Assembly: GCA_036346405.1 (NCBI GenBank)
Contig: CM070562.1
Span: 107,336,999 to 107,400,998, forward strand
Source: Phyllostachys edulis
Taxonomy: Eukaryota; Streptophyta; Magnoliopsida; Poales; Poaceae
Direction of reading: 5' to 3'
Length of the DNA: 64,000 nucleotides
Both the position numbers and the translations under genes were made by a program. Below are positions 11,447 to 23,898 of the stretch, piece by piece. A model generated the notes under the pieces. The model was not told the DNA's origin. It worked only from the letters and a program-made list of their open reading frames with translations, and made no database searches. How positions within the stretch are numbered: position 1 is the first letter of the stretch; every line of letters starts with the position of its first letter.

Positions 11447-14400
11447 GGTGGAAAACATTGGGTGCTTGATAGTGGATGCACTCAACACATGACCGGTGAT
11501 AGAAAAATGTTCACCACATTCGAGAATGGAAAAGGAGTAGACAACATCACTTTTGGCGATAATAACAAAGGAAAGGTATTAGGATTGGGTAAAATTGCTA
11601 TCTCAAATGACTTTTCCATTTCTAATGTTTCTCTAGTAGAATCATTAAACTTTAACTTGCTATCCGTTGCTCAAATATGTGATCTTGGACTAATTTGCTC
11701 ATTCTTTAGTGAAGGTGTAACCATTTCTAACGCAAAAGATAGCTCTTTAGCTTTCAAAGGCTTTAGATTTGGAAATCTTTACTTAGTTGATTTTGGTTCA
11801 AGTGAATCTTGTTTAAAAACTTGCTTAATCGCAAAAACCTTCTTGGGTTGGCTTTGGCATAGAAGGCTAGCTCATGTTGGAATGATTCAACTCAAAAAGC
11901 TTTTCAAACATGATTTAGTTGTTGGCTTGAAAGATGTGAAATTTGAGAAAAATAGACTTTGTAGTGCTTGTCAAGTCGGTAAACAAGTCGCTAATTCTCA
12001 TCCTTCCAAAAGTATCATGTCAACTTCTAGACCATTAGAACTCTTACATATGGACTTGTTTAGGCCAACAACCTATAAGAGTATTGGAGGTAATAGCTAT
12101 TGTTTAGTCATTGTGGATGATTACTCTAGATATACATGGGTATTCTTCCTAGATGATAAAGGTGAAACCTCCGGAATTTTCAAAAGATTTGCTAAAAGGG
12201 CTCAAAATGAATTTGATTTCAAAATAATGAAAATCCGTAGTGATAATAGTTCCGAGTTCAAAAATACTAAAGTTGAAGACTTTTGTGATGAACTTGGAAT
12301 AAAGCACGAACTTTCCACAACATACACCGTAGCAAAATGGAGTAGTAGAAAGGAAAAATCGAACATTAATTGAAATGGCTAGGACAATGCTTGATGAATA
12401 TAATACTTAGATAGTTTTGGGCGGAAGCTATTAACACCGCTTGTCATGCCATAAATCGCCTTTATTTGCACCGTCTTTTGAAAAAGACTTCCTATGAGTT
12501 TATTGTAGGAAGAAAACCTAACATCTCTTACTTTCGTGTTTTTGGTTGCAAGTGTTACATTTTGAAGAAGGGTGTTCGTCTTTCAAAATTTGATAGTCGT
12601 TGTGATGTTGGTTTCTTGCTTGGTTATTCTTCAAATAGCAAGGCTTATCGTGTCTTCAACAAAAACTCCGGTTTAGTTGAAGAAAGGCACGATGTGCAAT
12701 TTGATGAAACTAACGGCTCTCAAGAAGAGCATGAGAATTTGGATGATGTAGGTGATGAAGCCTTAAGAAAAGCAATGGAACATATGCAAATAGGCGACAT
12801 CAAGCCCGAAGATGGTCCATCATCCTCCACTCAAGTTGAACCACCCACATCTTCCACAAGTCAAGTACAAATCATTGAAAATGATAACAAGGAAGATGAT
12901 CAACCATCCAACCTACCACCAAGAATCCACAATGCAATTGCAAAGGATCATCCAATAGATCAAATATTGGGTGACGTAAGTAAGGGTGTCCAAACTCGCT
13001 CTCGTGTTGCTTCTTTTTGTGAACATTACTCTTTTGTCTCGCCTATTGAGCCAAAGCATGTAGAAGAAGCACTTGACGATCCGGATTGGGTGAATGCGAT
13101 GCATGAAGAACTCAATAACTTTACCCGGAATGAAGTTTGGACATTGGTGGATCGACCCAAAGAACACAATGTTATTGATACAAAATGGGTCTTTAGGAAC
13201 AAGCAAGATGAGAATGGTTTGGTCATTCGAAACAAAGCAAGATTGGTCGCTCAAGGATATTCACAAGTTGAAGGTTTGGATTTTGGTGAAACTTTCGCTC
13301 CCGTAGCTAGACTTGAGTCAATTCGGATATCACTTGCTTTTGCATCATGCTTTGATATTAAATTATTTCAAATGGATGTTAAAAATGATTTCTTAAATGG
13401 TAAAATATCCGAACTTGTCTTTGTTGAACAACCTCCCGGTTTTGAAGATCCTAAGAATCCAAATCACGTCTATAAACTCTCTAAGGCGCTCTATGGTCTT
13501 AAACAAGCTCCTAGAGCATGGTATGAACGCCTTAGAGATTTTCTAGTCTCAAAAGGATTCAAAATCGGAAAAATTGATTCAACCTTATTTACCAAAGTTT
13601 TAGATGATGATTTCTTTGTATGTCAAATCTATGTTGATGATATCATTTTTGGGTCTACTAATCAAGATTTTTGCAAAGAATTTGGTGATATGATGTCTAG
13701 GGAATTTGAAATGTCAATGATTGGAGAATTAAGCTATTTCCTTGGACTTCAAATCAAGCAACTCAAGGATGGGACTTTTATAAGCCAAGCCAAGTACGTG
13801 AAGGATTTACTTAAAAGATTTGGCATGGAAGATGCAAAGCCCATCAAGACTCTCATGGCTACAAATGGTCATCTTGATCTAAATGAGGGAGGTAAACCGG
13901 TAGATTTAAAGCTTTATAGATCCATGATTGGTAGCTTGCTCTATCTTACCGCATCTAGGCCTGATATCATGTTTAGTGTTTGTATGTGTGCTCGTTTTCA
14001 CGCTTCTCCAAAAGAATGTCATCTTATGGCCGTTAAAAGAATTCTTAGATATTTAAAGCATTCCTCTAGCATTGGCCTATGGTTTCCCAAAGGTGCTAAA
14101 TTTGATTTAATTGGATATTCCGATTCGATTATGCGGGTTGCAAAGTGGATAGAAAAAGCACATCGGTAGTTGTCAATTCTTAGGAAGATCTTTAGTATCA
14201 TGGTCATCCAAGAAACAAAACTCCGTAGCTTTATCTACCACCGAAGCCGAATATGTTTCCGCGGAAAGTTGTTGTGCTCAATTGCTATGGATGAGGCAGA
14301 CATTGATGGATTATGGAATTAAATTTAATAAAATGCCTCTTTTGTGTGACAATGATAGTGTAGTGAAAATTGCTAATAACCCTGTTCAACACTCAAGAAC

Positions 14401-14581
14401 CAAGCATATAGATATTCGCCACCACTTCTTGAGAGATCATGTGAGCAAGGGAGATATTGAAATTAGCCACATAAGAACCGAAGACCAATTAGCGGATATT
14501 TTCACCAAACCTTTAGATGAAGGCCGCTTTTGCAAATTGAGAAATGAATTAAATGTCATAGATTGTTCTAATGTCATTTGA
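11447..14581 (+). pseudogene. Copia pol: protease, integrase, RT, RNase H; few lesions
   Basis: The protease active site LDSGCTQHMTGD is at about 11,465-11,500. The GAG-pre-integrase motif WHRRLAHVGM is at about 11,850. The integrase core (MDLFRPTTYKSIGG, then VIVDDYSRYTWVFF and IRSDNSSEF) runs to about 12,290. RT fills 13,080-14,000 with the catalytic QIYVDDIIFGST (about 13,625-13,660), after DFLNGKISELVFVEQPPGF and [16 protein letters not shown]. RNase H continues after a frameshift near 14,150, and the last frame ends with DQLADIFTKPLDEGRF. Main lesions are near 12,370-12,465 and 14,150-14,280. It is better preserved than the gypsy pol, in line with its modest LTR divergence. Confidence 0.9.
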
Positions 14582-16046
14582 TTACATTATGTTCTTGAAT
14601 CTTAATTGAATTCGTTTTTCTCTCGTGATTCTCTTGTCTTAAGAACTAAGATGGGAAATACATTTAGGGGGAATGCTATACAATCACCATGTATACCACA
14701 ACTCAAATTGTGCACATATCAACAAACATGCTAGAATGTGTTTTTCAAAAACAAATCATTTTGGTCAAAAGTCAAAATTTGGTTTTTATCAATCAAACCT
14801 CTTGAAAAAAACTAGCTACATCTATTCTCTAGTGTATTTCAAAGGTTTTTGGTTGAAACGATCCAAAATTATCTATCTTAAAAGAAAAATCAAGTTTTGG
14901 CCAAAAACTAATTTCTTACTTATCTTGTTTTTGACCAAAAACGACTTTTCATCCAAAAGTGTTTCCAAAAGGAATTTGATCTTGCTCCCAAAAGGAAAAA
15001 GCTAAAGATGGTTATTCGTGACCTTTTTCAGTATTCATAAGTTTTCAAACTCTCAACCAAATCAAAGTTATTTAAGTTTGAATCTCGCTCAAAAATAGCC
15101 CAAAACCCGAAAAATGCACTTGAGTCAATTCTAGCATAAAATGAGTATTGCTATTTAGGCAATGATTTCTCTTATATATTGCCTCAAAATAGTATTTCAT
15201 ACTCATACATATCCTCACAAGTGACAAATCTCGTTGTTTGCTTGTTTTAACTCTTTCAACTCATTTAAATCGTTTTTCTTCAAAAATTGCTCTATTTTCC
15301 TAAAAATCTATGTTCAAAACTCATTTGTTGATCTAATCTCGTTGAAATTCCTCCAAGATGATTTTATATTGTGTGCTAACTCTATGGAGCAAAGACAACT
15401 TAAAAATCTGCAAAATTTCTCAAGGATCTCCAAGTGTGGTCAACTTGAGAGCTTATCTGCGGTCAACCCATGAGCTCGTGCGGTGACCAAGCTTTACCTG
15501 CCGGTCGATCCATGGAAGCGATTAATGCGTTTCGGTTTCTTTCTTTAACTTTCCACCGACCCGTCAGTTCGCCTCTTTCTCTTTCTCTCCTCCCCGTCGG
15601 TTCCGCCCTCCTCTTCACAACCACATCACCACCCTTGGAGCGCCTCCTCGCCTCCACGCCACTGGTTGCTCCTCCTCGCCTCCGGTCGCTCTCCTCTCGC
15701 CGCCGGCTCCTCTACTTCACCGCTGTCACCGCAAGGTCTTCTACCCTTAAAATTCGATTGATTCCTCCTTAATCTTCGCTTAATCTGCTATTTGAACCCT
15801 AATCGACTTGGAGTATGTCCTCATTGTCATCTATACTCACCTGATTGTCGATTATTAACCTACATTGTGGAGATTCGGTGTTTTGACAAAAACCTAGTTT
15901 TTGTTCAAGGCGGACTAACAAGCAGCGTTGTCTTGCTGACCGATCAGCGCTCCTGCGATGGCCAACCAGCTCACTGCGGTTAGGCGTACCGCAAAAACTT
16001 CGCTTTTTGTCGTCTTGTTAATCTCTATTCCTTTCAACTCACTCCT
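14582..16046 (+). other. Post-pol spacer of the copia element
   Basis: No convincing coding region. The first half is AT-rich with many AAA/TTT runs. A G-rich tract (TTTAGGGGGAATG, about 14,665-14,674) lies directly after the pol stop and resembles the other polypurine-like motifs of this element. The 15,470-15,780 part is C-rich and looks like the leader of the downstream ORF. Confidence 0.5.
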
Positions 16047-16076
16047 TTGTTGATCTTGTCTATCTCTCCAGTTATC

Positions 16077-17330
16077 ATGGCAAGGACCAAGACCGTTGCC
16101 GATCCCGAGGCATCTTCGTCTCGTCATCCCCGGAAGGCTACCCATCGTCCTCCGGTTGAGCATTCCGATAGCGACGAAGCGGACTCCTCGCCGTCTTTGT
16201 CCTCCGTGCCTAGCGCCAGTGAACATTTGGACGAAGAAGATGATGCTGATTTGGAGTTTTCACCTGAGCCTCGTGTGGATCTTCGCTCAATCTGGAATGA
16301 TGATTTCAAGCAACTCATAAAGCAATCTCCTTATGAGCAGCCAAGGTCAGCCACAGATAAGAGATTCCACTCTATATTCCAGGAGGATTGCTACAATCAT
16401 GTGGTGCTTCACAAGCAGTTTGCTATTCAGAAGTACATTAATTGGACATATCTCAATGAGCAAACCCGGTATGCGAGTTTGTACACTTGTTTTCGCAATG
16501 CTAGCCTGGATGGGATTGTTAGCATCAAGTGCAACTTCAATGAGGAGGTAATCCATCAGTTCTATGCTACAGTTTACATTCCATCCTCCTTGGCCACTGT
16601 GACTTGGATGACAGGCTCGAGGCGCTACACGGCCACCAAGCACCACTTTGAGGAGGCCCTCAATCTACCAGCACGTGAGTATGTTAAGATTCACCTTGAG
16701 CCAGCTGCAGACTCGAAGCAGCATCTGATTCTATGAGCCTACCCATGTTGGAATTGTTCCTGGTAAGGTTGCCGGTCTGAGGCCCCTCCCTAGTGTTATT
16801 AACAGGATTATCAGGGCCACCATCTTGCCCAGGAGTGGCAACAATGACGCTATTCGAGGTCATGCCTAGAATGTCATAGATTATGTGATGCAAGGAAAGA
16901 AATTTGACATTATGCACTTAATCTTGACTGAGTTGCAATCTTGCCACAGTGATTTGGGAAAGAGGATGTATTATGCACCTTACATCATGATGCTCATTTT
17001 GAGGACCACTGACTTTCATGGTACCACTCCTTTTCCTCACAAACAGTACAAGCCAGAAGGTGACCACCAGAGAGATTTGAGGAACAGGCCTCTTCACCCG
17101 ATTCTTGATGCTCGGCCTCTCCTCAACCCGCTCCTCAGCAGCAGGGTGGACTTGATCCACTATTATTGGAGGTTACGCATCTTGGCATCAACATGATAGT
17201 ATCTCGTTTTGATGCGGTGGATCGTCGCCTAGAGGTTACGGATCATCGCATGGATGCTCTAGAGAGCACTACTCGATCTTTGGACTCTCGCCGAGCGGTA
17301 GTGGAGCAATCCAACTTCGGTTGTGCTTGA
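16077..17330 (+). pseudogene. Post-pol ORF of Sirevirus-like element (env-like position), plant-transposon domain
   Basis: The frame from ATGGCAAGGACCAAG (16,077) to the stop at 16,734-16,736 gives a Ser/Asp/Glu-rich N-terminus (residues 1-75) followed by a folded-looking region (FQEDCYNHVVLHKQFA, then FYATVYIPSS, RYTATKHHFEEALNLP). The same protein continues in a shifted frame from about 16,737 (PLPSVINRIIRATILPRSGN) and in fragments to about 17,325 with a short coiled-coil-like end (DRRLEVTDHRMDALESTTRS). It resembles the plant-specific domain often labelled putative plant transposon protein. Its place after pol matches the so-called env-like gene of Sireviruses. I see no signal peptide or convincing transmembrane segment, so an envelope role is unsupported. 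Confidence 0.65.
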
Positions 17331-17780
17331 CCCGGCGAGCGGTAATAATACCGGTGTCACGGGACACCGCTAAAAATTTTAGTAGAGATTAGTCCATATA
17401 TACTATCGTGCACCCCTAACTCAAAAGTTGTGCACCCAGTTCAACCTAATCTTTGGTGGATGATGCATTTTGCCAATGTTTGCCATATAAATTCTTGTTT
17501 AGTACATTGTTGCTGAAAATTATATATGTTGTTATATGTTTAGTAAAGTAGTGAACCCTGGTCACTTCGTTCTAGTTCATACGGCTTGGCGCCTAGATCA
17601 GATGGTTGGCTTTGGTTTCCGGATTTAGACCGACATGGTTTGAGATGACCACTCGTATCTCGTCGATTGAGCGGAACTATTACTTATTCTCGGCGTCGGC
17701 GCATTGATCCTCCTCTGACCCCTTCCACGTCATTGCGGCTCCTCCTCCTCCCCTACTTCGTAGCTTTTGGTAGTTGATGC

Positions 17781-18401
17781 CAAAGGGGGAGAAGTGCTAT
17801 ATGGTCCTATATATCTCTATATCTATTAGTTATGGTTGTTGAATGCTTGTTGGACTTTTGTGGACTTTTGTGTGTAATAATTAGAGGATAAGCTTATTGC
17901 TCTTTTTTTTTTGCTATCGTTGTAAGCTTATTGAACCTCGTGTGTGAACGCTTAATGCTTTACTGTCTATGAGCTTGGTTGAATGATCATGTACTTATAT
18001 GCGTGTAATCGGTTCAAGACATTGCTATAATTTAAATGTCATCTTGATGAACTTGTTGGTTAATCTTGTACTTATATTACTCTCTTGAAATGCTATGTTT
18101 ATAATGTTATATATATATTGTTGCATTTCCTCAAGTTCCATCATGTAAAAGAAACTACGCCAAAATTTTCTAAAAATCTCTACTTGTGCTTGCAAAAACT
18201 CTCGACCTTTTATGCACATGTTTAGGGGGAGCTTTCTTTAAACAGGATTTAACAAGGAAATAATTCTCAAAACTCATTTAAAGCTTATTGTAAGAATTAT
18301 CTCGTTGTTAAGTCATCGAAAGAATATACACTCATAGTACATTCAAAACAATCATTCTCTCACATATTAAATGTGTTGTCATCAATTACCAAAAAGGGGG
18401 A
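17781..18401 (+). other. Repeated polypurine motifs before the 3' LTR
   Basis: CAAAGGGGGA at 17,781-17,790, TTTAGGGGGA at 18,221-18,230 and AAAAAGGGGGA at 18,391-18,401 share a G5 core. The last abuts the 3' LTR and is the likely functional polypurine tract. The rest of 17,331-18,390 is AT-rich and shows no gene. Several polypurine-like copies upstream of the LTR are a described Sirevirus signature. Confidence 0.65.
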
Positions 18402-19890
18402 TATTGAAAGCATCTAGGCCTCTAAAAATTGTTTTAGTAATTAATGACAATATGTGAATATGGGATTAACGTGTTTATTGAGTATGTACAAGGTTAAGTC
18501 CCATTGGTGCTCTTGATGACCGGGAATTGCACGCGAAAGGATTACAAGAAGATCTTTTGGCTCAAAGACAAGGTACAATAGTCTAGGATCTTTTCATTTT
18601 ACCGGTCTTAGGTGAATTGGTTGGAAGACCGGGTTATAGGCTAGACAGCCGTACTATAAAGAGGGTCCAAGAATTGAGTACCTTGAAAATGAATGATGCC
18701 ACAATTGCTCAAATCTTGTTTGGTTTAATCTTGGATTGGTTTTTGGTTTGGCCTCAATTTAAATTTGCTGAGTTTCTTTGGAGGCGGATCGACCGACGTT
18801 AATGGCGGATCGGCCGAGTCTTGGGACCAAAACAATGATCGGCATTTTCGATGGTGTTGTTTTTATTTTGCTGAATTTCTCTGGGCGGACTAACCGACGG
18901 CCATTGGCGGGATGACCGCACCGGGTCTTGGGCAGTCAACTTTCGAGAGAATGTTTTCAGATGAAATTTGTGAGTAGGACCGACCGCCGGTTTAAGTGCG
19001 GACTGACCGCACCTCCGATCCTTCAATGCGGTCAGCATTTTTCAGAAAGTCTCTAAAAGCGTTTTTCGTTTTTACGTAGGCGGACTAACCTTGACGTTCT
19101 GCGGTCCGGCCGGACCCCCAGAACGGCTATTTTTCAAGTACATTTAATGCGTTCTGATCGACCGTTCTGACAAAGGCGGATTATTTTGACGGTGCTGCGG
19201 TGCGACCGCCCTGAAAAAATTTGGGATTTACGCTAAGCGGCTAGTGTAGTGGGTGGAGGCTATAAATACCTCACCCACTGCAACTAGAAGTGTGGTTGAG
19301 CCTCATTTAACATCTCTTGAGCCCTTTGCATTGTTTCCTACTCATTGAGAGCATTCATTTCCTTTTGCAAAGGTAGTTGAGGTTTTTTCAAGAGCATTTA
19401 TTGAGTTTGATCATTGTGGCATTATAGCGCTTTCAAGTGAAGATCTCTTGCTCTATTACTTTTGGAGATTGCCATCTCCTAGACGACTTGGAGTTTGGTT
19501 CGGTGATCTTCTCAAAGGAGATTGTGAGAAGGCCCGGGCATTTGTGAAGGTTGGAGCTCGCCTATCCGGAGCGGAGAAGAGCTACCACTAGTGATCGAGG
19601 GAAGGCTTAATTTGTGGAGCCGGCTTGAGTTGATCAAGCTTCCTCAACGTGGATTAGTGAAGACCGGCAAGTCTTCGATACCACGGGAAAAACTTCCTTG
19701 TGTCATTGTGGTTATTTCTAGTCTTTACATTTCCGCATTTATATTTCTAGCTTGTCTATTGTGGTAAATTGCTTAGCTAGAATTATATCTTATTTAGACT
19801 AAGTTAATAATTGGCTAAAATTGTTAAATAATTAAAAAGTTTAAAAACCTCCTATTCACCCCCCTCTAGTCGGTTATCCTTGATCCTACA
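18402..19890 (+). repeat. 3' LTR of Sirevirus-like copia, about 1,489 bp
   Basis: It begins directly after the polypurine tract with TATTGAAAGCATCTAGG (the usual TGTTG start with one change) and ends at CCTTGATCCTACA. The middle is rich in CCG/CGG words such as GACCGCC and GGTCAGC. The TATA-like GGCTATAAATACC is at about 19,257-19,269. The part from 19,232 matches the surviving 5' LTR. Confidence 0.88.
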
Positions 19891-20988
19891 CTACCACCAA
19901 GTAAAGTCCGGTCATACCGCACCAAGCGGTACAACCGCAATTATAACTGCGGTACTACCATTTTTTGACAGAAGCACTTAAAGCTTTCAAATTTAATTTT
20001 AAATTTTAAATTCAAATGCATGCATGATCCTAAATTGATCCAAAGAGCACAAGAACATGCTATCAAGCTACTAGCCATAATCTCTCTATTGTCATGCATT
20101 TCCATTTCCATATCGCCATCCGTAAACTGGGACTAAGCCTTTAAACATCTTAGCACACACGTTAGTCCCACAACACAATTGCAAATAATTGAATGTAGAT
20201 TGGTATGAGTATATAAGCACTACACAAGTTGTATATACTCATATGAATATATATAACTACACAAATTATATATAATCAAAGGATATATGAGCACACATGT
20301 CTCATATACACACATGAATATATTACTTCACAAGTTATATATATTCAAGGATATGTGATACACATGAACTACACATGTTATGTTATACTCACATATAAGT
20401 ATATTTAGACTACACAAGTCTTATATGCTCACATGAATATATTAACTATGCAAGTTAAATATATTCAAAGAATATGTTTCAAAGTAAATATCCCAAATAT
20501 GTGTGGAAAGCAGGAATATGGATCAATACTAATGAAACCTCAAAATATAGAATAAACTCCCCCTATATGTGTGCATACATGAATATGTAATGGAAACATA
20601 TGCACATATTTAGGTTAATCTTTTGGTGGAGTTCAACCTATATTTTGGATCCAAGAATGCAACAAAATATAAGAACTATAAAGTCGAATGCATACCTCTT
20701 TTGTTCTTTATATCCAAGCGAGACTAATCATGAGATAAGACAAATAGAAGAGTTAGTCTCATAAATAGATTTGTCATTATAAATGCACACCTGTTTGAAT
20801 TTTCCTTTTGTTTATCCAATGAATTGGATTTGTCATTAATCACATGCATGCCTTCATGGTTTTCACCTTTATATCCAAATAAGACTACACAATATGTATA
20901 TCAATAAAAGTGTTAGTCACATAATTAGATTTATCATTAATCACCAAAACTCCATTAACACATAATGGCGGGTCTAGATCCTTCAACA
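19891..20988 (-). repeat. Partial LTR of a second copia-type element, minus strand
   Basis: On the minus strand a TGTTGAAGGATCTAGACC start is visible, ending at 20,988. It is followed by the VNTTATGTG-like, LTR-typical text about non-coding AT-rich DNA with degenerate TATATACTCATATGAA-like repeats (about 20,200-20,480) and a CGG/CCG-rich block (19,905-19,960) like the middle of Sirevirus LTRs. The plus-strand copia element seems to have inserted in that GC block, so the rest of this LTR would lie left of the window. No coding capacity seen. The assignment rests on resemblance of the LTR start and layout to the other copia LTRs here. Confidence 0.5.
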
Positions 20989-23220
20989 GCCCCTTTGGCT
21001 TCATTATCCACCACATTCAGACAGACATCAGCACCCCTATTTTCCTCAACACTTGCATTCACCCCTTTTTGACCAGATGTGTACTTTAAATCAACTTCCA
21101 CTTTGGCCAAAGCTGCCCTTACTAATTCCTGAGCTTGCATAGCAGAAATCACTTCCTTTGCATTTTGAGATTGAGATCTAAGAACAATGTCACAAGAAGA
21201 AGCAATATTCTTTAAATAATTAACAGAAGCATCATTAAGAATAGTAAAAGGATTAATTTGAGATTTACCTTGAGTCTCTAGATTGTGAATGGATTTGAGA
21301 AGAATAGCTTTTTGTTGCATTGGAATGCCCTGATCTTGAATTCTGCTACTCTTCCTAACAGCAACTTGAGGTTCTTTGAATTTATATGTTCCCCCTTTCC
21401 TTTTCGATATAATCCAGTCTCCCACATCAGGTGTCTTGCAAAAACCACCAACTACCTCTATAACATCAGCAGTATCCATTTTATTCTCACTAACTTCCTC
21501 TGAACTACCAAAATCAGTCTCTTCCCCTTGAAGCAAATCCCTCGAACTGTTTCTTCAGGATTATCACCTTTTTCCAAACTCACTTCCCTAGACTCACTAC
21601 TCCCTTCACTATGTTTTTGAGAAGGTAAAACCATCCCTGAGTTAGTATTCTTTAGAGGTATCCTCAAACAAGGCCATAAAGTAGCATCTATCAGGGTAGA
21701 TCCTTCCCCAGTATGAACCACCATAGCCCCAAGAGGAATGAGACTAGGTTCCAACTCATTATGTTGATCAAAGTCCTTAGGATCTCCTTAGATTTTTTAC
21801 CAGATCCCTCCTGAATACAATCAGTCATATCCAAGGAAGGATAGTTAAAATCAAGAGGCACAATTGGGAGAGCCACCTCGATGTCAACTTGCATAATATC
21901 AGTACAAACTGCCTCCTCATCTAATTCCAGCCCTTTTGATTTTTACTTTTGTACTTAGTATTGTCACCCCCACTTTTCTGCTCACCAAGTTGATTTAAAT
22001 CACCTCCATATTTCTCAGATAGTTTTTCCTACTCTGTCTTATGATTTCTTCCATTAGATTCCTTCTCTTCCTCATCTTCATCCTCCCTATGTCTGTCATC
22101 TTTGGGGTTGTGTCTGGAACCCTTAAACTGTTCACCCTTCTTGGATGTCGTACCCCCTCTGCCTCAAATTTTTATTTCATATCCCACTGAATTGATGAAA
22201 ATCTCCACAAAACAATTTATATTAGAAGGATCACGGCTATAAACCTTAACCCTAATTGGATCAACCCTCATCAAACTTATTTCATTAACTTCAATTGGTT
22301 CCCCCACAGTACTAACAATCTCTTTAACTATCTCGACAGTTCTTGCTAGTAAAGGAACCCCGGACATTTTAACCCAAACTGTCGTCAAAACCGAAGAGGC
22401 CTCAGGATCTAGAGTAGATTTGTCAATTTTAGCTTTTATAAAATGAAGAGCCAGTTCCGTGCCTCTTGTTCTTGATCAAGTTTCTAGAGTTTTTTTAGAA
22501 GGGAAGACCACAGCATATTCTTTATGAGATATTTTCCTTACCTTCCAATCCCAATTGGCTTGTATAAGATGCTTCAGTTCAACCTCAATCCTTTGAACAT
22601 TAGCCACGCCCCTCTTTGATATTAATCACCCCAGAAGCAGATTGTTCTTCTTCTAACTTCAAACCAAGAACTTGAAGACTATAAAAATCTTGACCAGGAA
22701 TGCCAAATCCAAAAAGTTTAAGACCATGGATCTTTTTCTCATCAGGGCATCCAGAGGTCAAATGACTAGTCTTCTGCATTTATAGCAGACAAGAGGGTTA
22801 GAGCATCGGGCTTGATGATGCCTAGTTTGTAAATATCTAAAGCAGGTCTTCAGATCTCAGAACCCCTATATTCGCTCCAATATCACCCCAAACCTTCTTT
22901 TGATCCTCCCCTTTACCAGTGTTCACAGAATCATCCCAGTGAGAAGCAGATCTGTGCTGCTCCGTCCAAGAATGACCCCCTCTAATAGTTCCTCTATTGT
23001 GCTCATCTCTACGAGATCCCCATTCCTTATTCTGCGAAACAGGATTTCTATCGACCCCCCCCTTTGAGATCGAACCCCAAAACAAATTTGTCCACAGCTA
23101 AGGATTTTTGAAAAGTACCTGTGTTCATGCTGCCCCCCTGATGATCCTCTTGAACTCTCCGCTTCCGATCTTGATCTCTGGACAACTTCTCCCGAAGATC
23201 ATCTTCTTCCATCCATCCAT
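20989..23220 (-). pseudogene. LINE-type (non-LTR) ORF1-like gene with zinc knuckle and DUF4283-like region, degenerate
   Basis: Reading leftward from an ATG cluster near 23,217 gives an acidic/basic N-terminus. A zinc knuckle follows near 22,760-22,790 (CYKCRRL, then HLTSGC after a one-base slip), then an FPSK-type stretch, and then WVKMSGVPLLARTVEIVKEI with VRVKVYSRDPSN (22,164-22,388). A C-terminal linker of basic and Ser-rich sequence (20,989-21,536) contains NPFTILNDASVNYLKNIA. This domain order is known in grass transposon-derived proteins, commonly the ORF1 of LINE-like elements. An endonuclease/RT part would come next but is replaced by LTR sequence at 20,988. Frameshifts and stops are frequent, so this is a relic. 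I am fairly sure it is transposon-derived and less sure that it is a LINE. Confidence 0.55.
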
Positions 23221-23619
23221 CTAGGGGCAGTTTGGCAGCGTTTTTTGGGGTCTGGACTTTGGAGTTGGCTTCTCATCCTTTTAGGTCAAACCTACAGGCC
23301 CACTTGGTTCTCTCGTAATCGGACTTGCGTGGACTATCGGCCATTTGGGCCAACAAGGTGCAAATCCACCTAAAAAAAGGATGACGGGCGACAACACCAC
23401 AACGAAGAGAGAGGGACGTTGCCGGTGAGGAAGGGGTGGAGAGAAACCAAGAGACGCTGGCTAGTAGATTATGTGTATCGATGGCTGCTGGTGTGTCACG
23501 ATTTTATGAGAATTTCACATGATTTTAGCGAGAAAATAAGAAAAAATGAACTTACAAAAAATGACTCATAAGGTGTCCATGAATTGAAACGACATGTAGA
23601 TTGTAGGTGACAAAAGTAG

Positions 23620-23868
23620 TACTCTATCTATTCAGAAATATACGATGTTTTAGAAAACGTGCAGTCAAACTTTATTACTTTTGACTACTAATATATAAAA
23701 AAAACTATTTAGATTGGTCACGTGAAAATTGTATCATTATATTAGTCATGTATTTTTTGTAATATAATAATTTTATAAACATATTGGTATAAAAATAGTA
23801 GTTAAAGTTGTACGTTGAAGACAATACCGATGTCCAAAATCTCGTATATTTTTTTAATTGAATGAGTA
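23620..23868. mobile_element. Degenerate Stowaway-like MITE
   Basis: It starts TACTCTATCTATTCAGAAAT and ends ATGAGTA, with internal words (GTGCAGTCAAACTT, ATATAAAAAAAACTATTTAGATTGG, ATAATATAAT) that match the better-kept Stowaway copy at 25,122-25,353. It is an older relative of that family. Confidence 0.6.
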
Positions 23869-23898
23869 ACTTTTTAGGTGGGTGGATCCCCCGATATA

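Larger units (their letters stand above)
8781..19890 (+). mobile_element. Sirevirus-like Ty1/copia retrotransposon, split by the gypsy insertion
   Basis: A plus-strand copia element with a partial 5' LTR, a tRNA-Met primer-binding site, gag, protease, integrase, RT, RNase H, a long post-pol region with an additional ORF, repeated polypurine motifs and a 1.49-kb 3' LTR. Integrase lies before RT, which defines Ty1/copia. The extra 3' ORF, the very long 3' untranslated stretch and the repeated G-rich tracts before the LTR are the pattern described for plant Sireviruses. The missing first part of the 5' LTR should lie on the far side of the gypsy element, left of the window. The shared LTR parts differ at roughly 18 of 650 sites by hand count. 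Confidence 0.9.

Noticed and set aside
16047..16736. Host gene encoding an acidic nuclear protein
   Set aside because: It lies between pol and the 3' LTR of a complete copia element on the same strand, with a frameshifted continuation; best explained as an element gene.
19891..20500. TATATACTCATATGAA-like repeats as a CRISPR-like array
   Set aside because: Units are degenerate, AT-rich, irregularly spaced and lie in LTR-like eukaryotic DNA; no spacer structure.
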